Shown here in pieces: positions 56,601 through 64,000 of a stretch of DNA of 64,000 bases (its first letter is position 1; each line of letters opens with the position of its first letter). The notes beneath the pieces are model-generated. The model was not told where the DNA came from. It was given only the letters and a program-made list of their open reading frames with translations, and ran no database searches. Source of the stretch: Aradus depressus (Eukaryota; Arthropoda; Insecta; Hemiptera; Aradidae); assembly GCA_963662175.1 (NCBI GenBank), contig OY759214.1, forward strand, positions 10,106,001-10,170,000. Reading direction: 5' to 3'. Both the position numbers and the translations under genes were made by a program.

Positions 56601-59600
56601 AATGACGCCTGGTCCTCTAACTGTCGTCTAGCTGTGTAGGTAGAGCCCTCAACGGACAAACGTTATACTGCAACTAAATGCTTTGTTGTATCATTCCAAT
56701 TTTAGAATATGCACCACCGAAGCGAGTAGCCATGCGGGCTAGAGCGTAGAGCTTTGGTCGTAGGGTCTTTCCATGGTTGCGGGTTCGAATCTCGTCTGGG
56801 AAAGTCTTATTTCGTAGATAGAACTCCCTCCCGCGGCCATGGATGTTGCTAACTAAATAACACCGTCATACATACAATATGCATCGTACATAAGGCCAAT
56901 AAAACAAAAAAGTTTTATTTTAACGTTAAAAATACTAACAAGCTTCCATTAATTACGTATCTAAATTTAAGTTTAAACCTCGGTGCGGGAGGGTGTCGTC
57001 TTGTATCTACTCCCCCCCTCCCGAGTCCATTGTTCTCCAATTTTGGCCTAGATATAGTGACCATTCATACAAAACTCCGCACATCCTCAAGACGTCTCTT
57101 TTGAAGAAACCTTCCTTGGAAACGGGTACACGCTACAACGTGAAGATTCACCTACCTGAGTAGACAGTGCCTTCCTCAGAGCCGAAGACAAAATTGTTGA
57201 CATCATTATGAGGGAAGTCGAGAGAGGTGACAGCTATAGCCTTGCTCTGACGGTGTTGCAGCTCCAGTGTCTCCTGAGGTTGGGAGAGCATGTCCAGAGA
57301 CCAGGAGCAGAGTCGGCCGTCTGTGGATATGCTGATGAGGTTGTGGGCGTTCTGCGTACCCACCACTTGCATACAGTACACTGGATGCTAAACATAAAAA
57401 AAATTTTAAAGTATTAATTGATATTTTCATATATACTGTAGATTTATTACTAAAGATGCATAACATATCTTTCTAGATAGCATTACGAGTATATCCGAAA
57501 GAACAAAATATCGATGAAACGAAAAAGCGATGCCACGTTTACACGCACACAACATATCTTGACATATTCTTTGAAAGGTCTTAACAAAGGCAGTTCAAAA
57601 ATAATAAATTCCCGGGAATGTCACTATCTTTCATACGATTTCAAATCTTCTGGCAGCGAAATTTTACTATTTTAGAGAGAGAGGGTCAATGCAAACTGAA
57701 TGCGGATTGACTGCACAGTGCGGACACTCTTTGACTTACATCAATACAATTTAAAGTAGCCACTAAGTTTCATTTACATATTTTAAAATATCGGCTACTA
57801 GCTGCGGTGCCCGATCACAACACTTTAGCATGTTGAGAGAGAGGTTCTGTGTATCTTGAGAATGGCAGACAGAGTCTGGGTTCTGTTTGTCTTGAGAATG
57901 GCAGACTCGTGTTTATGCATTGAGCTAAGAGATCTAGACCCATCTAGACCCAAATAAAGTTTTACTTTTATTCGCTATAATTTCGGTTATACTTGACTGA
58001 TTTTGGAGAAACAAACTTTGTCGAGGTCGTCATTCAACAGTTTCTTTTGTTGTAAAGAACATGTCTAAAAGACACTTCACACAGTTAAATGATCAACGAA
58101 GAGTACTTGATGTAAAAATAACTATAAATTTTTGGTTTAACGTGAATTAATCCTCACTTCAGTTTGTTACTCACTGTATAGCATCATTTATTTAAAATCT
58201 CTTTCAGAGGCTTCTACTGTACCGGACTCAAGTCCGGAAAATGCCGAAAAACTGAGAACATATTCAGAGTAAGTCCTAAACAAGATTTGAGAGCTACGTA
58301 CCGTATGAGCATTCGCAGAGAGTGGAGTTCGTTGGATTGGAGTTCTTTTTTGAACTCTGTTGTCCCAAAGCATCACTTGGCCAGAATAAGTACCACCCAG
58401 GATCAAATTTGGATGAAATCTAAAGAACAAATAGATACACATAAGGAAATATAAACTATGTTAAGTTAGACAGGAAGGAAGCTACCTGACCTCTATGGTG
58501 CTCATTCGGCATTCTATTGGCAGCCAACCACTTCTAATTCCAACTACAATTTCCAGCACCGGATATATACCCGTCCAGCTCCCTTTGAAATCAATTTACT
58601 GATTTGATTGAAAACAATAGATGTCTTATTCAGTGACTTCTGTATCATAATATTAAAATTGATATTGATACATTCGTTACAACGACAGTTATTGAGTTGA
58701 GCCCCCTTCTCTGACCACTCATCCTTTAAGCCGATTCGTCTGAAAACTGGTCGGTATTGTCCTTATGGGGTTTTGGATTGGATTTACATATAAAATTTCG
58801 TGACGATATCTTCATTACTCCCGCAAATAGATTCGAGGGCCATACATAAAGTATGTAAGGCAATTTTCGAACATTCCCCCCCCCCCCCCACCACCTGTCA
58901 CATTGTTTCATCACTCTCTTCTACTTCAATAATAATTATATGTACTTCAAATTCTATAATAAATATACGTCTATTTCTATAATAATTGTAGAAACTACTT
59001 TTTTTCTCAACAGTTTAATCTAAATGACAACAGAAATAACAACAGTCACAGAGTTTGACCCCCCTTCCCCCTCGAAGAGTCACTTAATTTATGGACGGCC
59101 CCTTGTTAGCCATGTGTATTTTTAATCGAGAATACACGGATATGTGAAACGCCTCGTGTGAAGGGTCAATGTCTTGGCAAGTTACCAGTAATACGAAGTC
59201 TTATATTTAGATTTGTTATTTTTTTTTTTTAATAAGGTTTTTATTTGGTGCATCGACCCATCTTATTTATACACATATTAGATATTAGTAAATAAGTTGG
59301 TATACAACTGTATATATGAAACTTTCGAGGGATGTGTGTTTACAATATAAATAAATCAGGTAGAGCCCAACGATTTTGCATTCTAAATTAGCAAATGGCC
59401 GCCGTCATTATAAATGTCATGTTGACTTTTTAAAATCAAAAAAGAAATAATTAAATATTCATAAAACATGAGTAATATTACAGTAAACAGAAAAATATTT
59501 TTAAAAAAAGTATGAACTATAGTTTTTATATGTATTAAAGGCTTTAAGTCTGGGAGTCGAGGGTTAAAGTTATTCTCAACCCGGGATGCCTCAGGATTGT

Positions 59601-62600
59601 TTTTTTGCCATTTGCTCTGTAACGACTACATATATGTGAGACGTGACAAAATGTGAGAGAACTTTAATTGTAGAGCATAACACTTCCCATCGATTGAGTG
59701 TCTGATTTTTGATAATGATGGTGATTAAACGTGGAATGTGAGCGGCATTGGGAATTTTAGGGATACTGCATTAAGGTAGATCTAAGCTGGCAACAGACTT
59801 GTCACAGAAAATGGAAAGAAAACACACCCGAAAGAAAGTTGTCAGAAAATCACCCTTAAGGCAATTCGTAATAAAATAGGTTTTCGTTTAAAAGTTGACT
59901 TTTTTTTTTGTAAAATGGAAAAAAAAAATCCATAACATATCTATCAAAAAAGCATAGCCTGTATTTGCAACATATATCTTGTAATGTGCATACCAATAAC
60001 GTGGTCATAATCACCTACTACCAGAGCGCTCTTTCGTCACTCTGGTGGACACGTGCCCGACTCTACTGTGGGAGTCCTAAATTTTCTCTACCCTAAATTT
60101 TCATTCACCCAGGCAATCTTTAACTTGTATCTGACATCGTACAGGCTCGGGACTATCGCTTAACGTCCCATCCGAAGAACGGCGTGCTTATGTTTATTTT
60201 ACCTCCCAGATAAAATAAACTAAGGACCTCAGCCGGGTTTCCAACCCACGATCTTGAGCTCAGAAGTCAAGCACGCATACCACTGAGCTACCGGCTTCTA
60301 ATATTTATATTATGAACCTAATATTATTTGTATAAGATAGTCCTTTCGTACTTCATCAATTCTGAAAACTTTTCAACACAACATTGGAATAGCTAGAATT
60401 GAGATTTTTGTAATAACAATCGTCATGGAATGGGATATCTCACAATAAACTATTCTGACTTATTCTTATGAACATCGCAACTTGAAGAATATTGTGCTTA
60501 CTGATGTATTTTATTTGTAACTTCTAAGTTGAGGAACGCGGACATATTGTGGAATTTGTAATAAATTAATTAATTTTTTGAAATATTGTCTATTCCACTT
60601 AAGATATTTATAAAAATAAAACTACCGATTTCGGCTTCACACCATTGTCAGGTCTAGTTATGAACTAAGTCTAAGTCTATGAACTTAGTTCATAACTAGA
60701 CCTGACGATGGTGTGAAGCCTAAACCGGTAGTTTTATTTGAACAAAAATCATTAGCTGGATCAAGAATGAAATTTTTAGGGGCGCCGGTAGCTCAGTGGT
60801 CTGCGTGCTTGCCTTCTGAGCACAAGATCATGGGTTCCAAACCCGGCCGGCCGAGGCTCTTTCGTTTATTTTATCTGGGAGGTAAAATAAAATTAAGCAC
60901 ACCGTCCCTCGGATGGGACGTTAAGCGATGGTCCCGAGCCTGTACGATGTCAGGTACTCGTTAAAGACCCCTGCCCTAGGTGAATAAAAATTTAGGGTAG
61001 GCAACATTTAGGACTCCCATAGTGGAGTCGAGCTCATGTCCACCAGAGTGACGAAAGAGCGCTCTGGTAGTAGGTGATATGACCTCGTTGTTAAAGCCCG
61101 GGTATGAGTCATAATAACTAACTAAGAATGAAATTTATTTTGTCTTTATTTAATTAATTCTAATTATATAAGATATTTTTCTATAATTATCTGGGATTCC
61201 ATGTTCAATAGTTGCGTCACTAGATGTGTTCCTGGTAGGATATTAGGGTAGAGGTCACACATTGTTTATTTTTAGACATCAATGAGAAGATTTCAGGAAT
61301 TAACTTAAAATAGAAATCTTGTTATTTTATAAAGAGAAAAATATTATGAACGCTTCTTTCGAAAATAGTCTCACTTTTCGGTGGCATAAGGAATTCTTTA
61401 TTCATATATGAATGGGTGTCTGAAAAAAGGGCATATGTCGTGATTTTTTCAAAAAAAAAAAAAAGTTTTTTCATTGAAGAAGGACTTATGTGATGTGGAG
61501 CAAGCACATGCATAGTTTTAAGTTCAATACTCTACTACTAGATGCCATGAACCTTGATTAATGAAGCGCGAATGGAGAAGGGCCTATGTTATTTTATTAG
61601 TGTGATAAAGAAAATTATTTAAAATAATAAATAAATAAAATTCTATACATGGTTACCTTCGTATTTTGTATTAATCAATAATTTTTTTTATGTTCCGACC
61701 TTATTTCGGAATAAAATTGTAAAAAAAGTCTTTCTGTTTTCAGTCTTTTTCCAATGGAAAAAGGGCCTATCTCATTTTCAGCTGGTTTTTATTATATTGT
61801 AATTGTTTCAGTTCAAAATCGCGCTCCTGTAAAATTTGAAAAACCTGACATAGGCCCTTCTTCCAGACACCCATTCATATAATATATTATTACAGCATCA
61901 CTTCTCCAATTTATTCTTTGTCTTGTCAAAAAATAGCAATTACAAACATTTCAGGAAGCACTCGTATCTTCAGTATTCTGAAAAAATAGAATTACAAACA
62001 CTCTCATCATCAGTATCTACAATTCCTCAAAATATATTCTATAGAATGAAGGTTTCTGATTGATTGAAGGAATAGTCAGCATAAAGAACGGATGAATTGT
62101 AGATACTGATGATGAGAGTGCTTCCCGAAATGTTTATAATCGCTATTTTTTTAGGGCAAAGAATAAATTGGAGAAGTGATGCTGTAATAATATATTACCT
62201 ATACAGCCTGTTTCTGACCGAAAATGACGAATTCGAGAATTTAAAGCAATTACTATAAATATTCTAAATAAGGTAAGTTGCATCCAGAGATACCTAACGT
62301 ATTTATTGTACTCTCTTATTCCTAGAATATAATTAGAAGCAATGATCCACTTACTTAGCAAAGGTGGCAGCCAACACAATGGACTGACAATGGAAAACAT
62401 ACTCTGGAGTGGTCTTCTTGAACTTGGTATTCCAGACTAGGCAGACACCGTCCGGATCATGGGCAGACTCAAGAGAGGTATGATAGGAGGCGACCAGAAG
62501 TTCAGGATACTGAGGAGACCAGTCGAGGGACATGACACAGCGACTCTTGGACCATCGCTCGTCCGAGAACCAGCGGGATACGGCCAGCTTCCCGGAGAGT

Positions 62601-63660
62601 CGCTCGTCCCTACAACAGGACAGAGCAAGTTGGCCAATTATATTGATATCCTTCTCATATCATAGTAGCTTTTTGCACATATATATTACACGCTTGAAAT
62701 ATCTTTACCACCCTGCTAAACTAACCAATGTAAAATTCACTAGTTTTCTGGATAACAGAAAAAAAATATATATATTTGGAAGTTGAATTTAAAATTAGCG
62801 TCTTTATAAATTATTTTTCTTTAAAGCCCATCTAATTTAGTTAAACATTTAATTTATGTTTTTGATATTCAGATGAAAACTCAACATAGAATTTCGCTGG
62901 CAGATTACATAACTTCCCCTATACTTTGTATAACTGGGAAAGTAAAACCCAATGGCGAATTTTATCGTTATTGTAAAAATTCTAGGGAAACTAATAAATG
63001 GTAAACCTGATCATTAAAGATACAAAAATATTAATAGAGAGAAAATAAAAATTAAAGAAATTACGGCATTAGTTAGTTATTATGACTCATGCCCGGGCTT
63101 TAACTACGAGGTCATATCGCCTACTACCAGAGCGCTCTTTCGTCACTCTGGTGGAAATGAGCCCGACTCTACTATGGGAGTCCTAAATTTTGCCTACACT
63201 AAATTTTTATTCACCTAGGGCAGGGGTCTATAACGAGTACCGAACATCGTACAGGTTCGGGACCATCGCTTAACGTCCCATTCGAAGCACGGTGTGCTCA
63301 AGTTCATTATACCTCCCAGATAAAAAAAACCAAGGGCCTCGGCTGGCTTTTGGCCGGACATGCAGTACCACTGAGCTACCGGCGCCCTCTATTCGCAAAT
63401 CTAATACAGTTAATGTGACATATTCAATACAGTACACACAATTGCACTCTTGAGATCACGTAAGTAACAGTTTTGAGAAAAAAGGAAATGTAAGTTTTCA
63501 ATATTTTCATCTCCAGACTTTCCAGAAGATGCTCCGGATATCGGTGCTCCGTTAACTCCCAAATACACTCAGTTCACAGATACAAACAATTTTTGGATTC
63601 AACGAGACAGAAAACATGAAATTCCATGAAAACTCAGCATCGAATTTCTGACCGATTACA

Positions 63661-63695
<35 letters not shown>

Positions 63696-63974
63696 TACTT
63701 CGTATAGTTGGGAAAGTAAAAAATTAAACTTTAGTTTTATATGGATTACAGGGTTTACGGGTTACACAGATATCAACTTGATACCCTTATCTCCTTGCTA
63801 AGTTGAGTACTACTGACCCCATCTCGTCAGCGTTGGCCACCCCCGTGTAGTCAGTACAGATGTCCACAGTCTCCGATAGAGCTCGCTCCATGATCCGCCC
63901 TGACCGGTCGATGAACCGTTGGAAGTCTTCTGATAGCACGATCATCATCTTCTCGTCCTCACTCAGCTCACGGA
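53513..63974 (-). CDS. sw: cytoplasmic dynein 1 intermediate chain, seven C-terminal coding exons (441 aa visible)
   Basis: Exons on the minus strand: 63974-63818, 62609-62355, 58419-58302, 57387-57156, 56022-55862, 54831-54565, 53650-53513. The protein is the WD40 subunit that joins the dynein heavy chain to dynactin, light chains and cargo (DYNC1I in vertebrates, short wing in Drosophila). The visible part is the WD40 beta-propeller: [139 protein letters not shown], and a C-terminal tail with [16 protein letters not shown]. All junctions are GT/AG and the phases join. Family proteins are about 610-660 aa, so the N-terminal third (dynactin- and light-chain-binding) is to the right of the window. 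The gene is split by long introns rich in SINEs and foldback elements. Confidence 0.93.
53651..54564 (-). other. dynein intermediate chain intron (last)
   Basis: AT-rich. 53900-54110 contains a diverged copy of a SINE-A-like segment (TTAGCACGCTTGCCTACTGG, CAAGATCGCGGGTTTACACC). No coding signal. Confidence 0.6.
54565..54831 (-). CDS. sw: dynein intermediate chain exon
   Basis: Acceptor GGCTGTTGCAG, donor GAGAG|GTGAGT. Encodes [39 protein letters not shown] and [11 protein letters not shown]. The local GC content is far above the flanking introns. Confidence 0.93.
54832..55861 (-). other. dynein intermediate chain intron with a foldback element
   Basis: Contains the inverted-repeat element at 54927-55287 and AT-rich sequence; 55540-55650 holds a CCACGCCATCGTCAGTACTG-type end similar to other foldback ends in the window. 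Confidence 0.6.
54927..55287. mobile_element. foldback element in dynein intron
   Basis: Left arm GATTTTATTATAATGTGCTA with GCCGACTTTCGAGG; right arm, inverted, GATTTATTATTATATGTTAG with CCGGCTTTTCCGG. Inner arms AATTTAAAAAGTAAATGAAT and ATTTACTTTTAAATAAT are also inverted. Arms are imperfect, indicating age. No transposase. Confidence 0.7.
55862..56022 (-). CDS. sw: dynein intermediate chain exon
   Basis: Acceptor GTTGTTGTCCAG, donor AAG|GTAAG. Encodes [20 protein letters not shown] and [19 protein letters not shown]. Confidence 0.92.
56254..56401 (-). mobile_element. SINE family A, 3' fragment
   Basis: GTTAGTTATTGTGACTCATA, GGTCATATCGCCTACTACTA and CTCTTTCGTCGCTCTGGTGG in minus orientation; ends at TCACCTAGGGTAGGGG. 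Confidence 0.8.
56720..56912 (+). mobile_element. SINE family B
   Basis: GCCATGCGGGCTAGAGCGTA head, GGGTTCGAATCTCG B-box region, CGTAGATAGAACTCCCTCCC body, and an A-rich end (ACATAAGGCCAATAAAAC). Confidence 0.82.
57156..57387 (-). CDS. sw: dynein intermediate chain exon
   Basis: Acceptor TTTATGTTTAG, donor TCAG|GTAGGT. Encodes [39 protein letters not shown] and [16 protein letters not shown]. Confidence 0.93.
57388..58301 (-). other. dynein intermediate chain intron, no other feature seen
   Basis: AT-rich. 57838-57900 has two direct copies of GAGAATGGCAGAC within a TCTGTGTATCTT/TCTGTTTGTCTT context. No coding signal. Confidence 0.5.
58302..58419 (-). CDS. sw: dynein intermediate chain exon
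   Basis: Acceptor TTGTTCTTTAG, donor ACG|GTACGT. Encodes [20 protein letters not shown] and [16 protein letters not shown]. Confidence 0.93.
58630..58810 (-). repeat. dispersed repeat R fragment
   Basis: Shares TTATTGAGTTGAGCCCCCTT and TTGGATT..ACATATAAAATTTCGTG blocks with the copy at 53030-53465. Confidence 0.65.
59996..60296 (-). mobile_element. SINE family A
   Basis: Minus-orientation copy with head CACTGAGCTACCGGC, GGGTTTCCAACCCACGATCT, the CGCTTAACGTCCCATCCGAA body and CACCTACTACCAGAGCGCTC. The last ~30 bp of the 3' end are missing. This copy is the easiest to align with the 440-bp satellite. Confidence 0.85.
60615..60739. repeat. near-perfect inverted repeat (~55-bp arms)
   Basis: AAATAAAACTACCGATTTCG with GGCTTCACACCATTGTCAGG and TCTAGTTATGAACTAAG on the left is mirrored on the right, with three or four mismatches and a ~14-bp loop. 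The end motif matches foldback ends at 4441-4470 and 55570-55610, so this is probably a minimal foldback element. Confidence 0.8.
60776..61123 (+). mobile_element. SINE family A, full length with 13-bp target duplication
   Basis: 348-bp reference copy. AAGAATGAAATTT at 60763-60775 and 61124-61136 flank it exactly. Order: head GGCGCCGGTAGCTCAGTGG (A-box), CTTCTGAGCACAAGATCATG, B-box-like GGGTTCCAAACCC, CTTTCGTTTATTTTATCTGG, ACCGTCCCTCGGATGGGACG, TTAAGCGATGGTCCCGAGCC, TGTACGATGTCAGGTACTCG, CCCTGCCCTAGGTGAATAAA, CCACCAGAGTGACGAAAGAG, and a short AT end without a long poly-A. A and B boxes would be the internal RNA polymerase III promoter. Confidence 0.92.
61881..62196. mobile_element. foldback element with ~95-bp inverted arms
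   Basis: AATATATTATTACAGCATCA, CTTCTCCAATTTATTCTTTG and AACATTTCAGGAAGCACTC on the left recur inverted on the right up to 62196. In the centre, ACTCTCATCATCAGTATCTA is also inverted at 62097-62116. A related outer inverted pair (ATGAATGGGTGTCTG at 61408 and CAGACACCCATTCAT at 61864) suggests a second, partly overlapping unit. Confidence 0.75.
62355..62609 (-). CDS. sw: dynein intermediate chain exon
   Basis: Acceptor CTGTTGTAG, donor GCTAA|GTAAGT. Encodes [20 protein letters not shown] and on to [16 protein letters not shown]: first WD40 blades. Confidence 0.93.
63069..63388 (-). mobile_element. SINE family A
   Basis: Minus-orientation copy from TTAGTTATTATGACTCATGC to GAGCTACCGGCGCC, with all body landmarks. 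The B-box region has a deletion (GGCTTTTGGCCGGACATGC). Confidence 0.87.
63560..63720 (-). repeat. repeat R end with expanded poly-C tract
   Basis: AAATTCCATGAAAACTCAGC, GAATTTCTGACCGATTACAT and TACTTCGTATAGTTGGGAAA match other R ends (62880-62945, 47620-47660). Where those read AACTTCCCCTATACTT, this copy has 32 consecutive C bases (63664-63695). Confidence 0.75.
63818..63974 (-). CDS. sw: dynein intermediate chain exon (first in window)
   Basis: Acceptor TTTGTTTGTGTAG before 63974; donor GGG|GTCAGT at 63817-63816. Encodes [20 protein letters not shown], then [20 protein letters not shown] and GVANADEM, the segment just before the propeller. Confidence 0.9.
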
Positions 63975-64000
63975 CTACACAAACAAAAGCAGACCCTAAC
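63975..64000 (-). other. start of next dynein intron, cut by window edge
   Basis: Pyrimidine-rich acceptor side of the intron on the minus strand (TTTTGTTTGTGTAG). The upstream coding exons are outside the window. Confidence 0.7.

Larger units (their letters stand above)
56023..57155 (-). other. dynein intermediate chain intron with SINE copies
   Basis: Holds a SINE-A fragment (56254-56401) and a SINE-B copy (56720-56912), otherwise AT-rich with no coding signal. A C-rich patch at 57008-57022 is short. Confidence 0.65.
58420..62354 (-). other. largest dynein intermediate chain intron in the window (3.9 kb)
   Basis: Contains a repeat-R copy (58630-58810), a 14-base C run (58876-58889), a SINE-A copy (59996-60296), an inverted repeat (60615-60739), a full SINE-A with target duplication (60776-61123), and a foldback element (61881-62196). 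59000-59990 is AT-rich without recognisable features. Confidence 0.65.
62610..63817 (-). other. dynein intermediate chain intron (first in window)
   Basis: Contains repeat-R end fragments (62870-62945 and 63560-63720), a SINE-A copy (63069-63388) and a 32-base C run (63664-63695). No coding signal. Confidence 0.65.

Noticed and set aside
60776..60850. tRNA gene (A-box and B-box-like sequence), also in the other SINE heads.
   Set aside because: The heads are imperfect, do not close a convincing acceptor stem, and always continue into the same SINE body with target duplications.
1..64000. Bacterial or viral content (operons, phage, integrated virus).
   Set aside because: No such proteins or ribosome-binding sites; all coding pieces are animal genes or retrotransposon remnants.

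Overview
This is an AT-rich, intron-bearing, repeat-dominated animal nuclear sequence, most likely from an insect. The genes present (a serpin, a nicolin-1 homologue, the cytoplasmic dynein intermediate chain), their split structure, and the load of LINE, SINE, hAT-like and foldback elements all fit an insect. A sap-feeding hemipteran is possible, but that is only a guess. There is no operon structure, CRISPR array, rRNA or genuine tRNA gene.

Layout. (1) 1-5.9 kb: last exon of a serpin (+, 712-857), a 331-bp direct duplication, a 5'-truncated LINE with an RNase H domain (-), a 395-bp foldback element with CAGGGTGGCCCA ends, and a tRNA-derived SINE (family A). (2) 5.98-41.2 kb: a continuous block of tandem repeats in which two kinds of unit alternate. 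One is a composite element E, four copies, carrying a 66-bp minisatellite and a C-rich ~141-bp array. The other is a ~440-bp satellite S, with a diverged patch S0 at 8.9-9.7 kb, a 16.2-kb array S1 and a 7.0-kb array S2. No credible gene lies in this block. (3) 41.2-43.5 kb: a truncated LINE copy with an 11-bp target duplication, then a single-exon gene for an unrecognised secreted protein (+, 42501-43022). (4) 45.1-50.4 kb: a hAT-type element with perfect 8-bp target duplications, then a three-exon nicolin-1 homologue (-) with retroelement debris in its introns. (5) 50.6-53.4 kb: nested SINEs and a retroposed fragment. (6) 53.5 kb to the right edge: the last seven coding exons of the cytoplasmic dynein 1 intermediate chain (-), covering the WD40 region to the stop; its N-terminal exons lie beyond base 64000.

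The two recognisable minus-strand genes both belong to microtubule biology (dynein cargo-binding subunit; tubulin polyglutamylase complex subunit), but nothing in the sequence links their regulation. All exon junctions I give have GT/AG ends and consistent reading phase.

The most interesting observation is that the 440-bp satellite appears to be a SINE turned into a satellite: each monomer carries a recognisable copy of the body of SINE family A, including the part next to the tRNA-like head. The satellite has higher-order structure (an 8-monomer, 3517-bp unit repeated twice, and 3-monomer 1.32-kb repeats) and has been amplified together with element E, giving ~20-kb E-spacer-S composite units.
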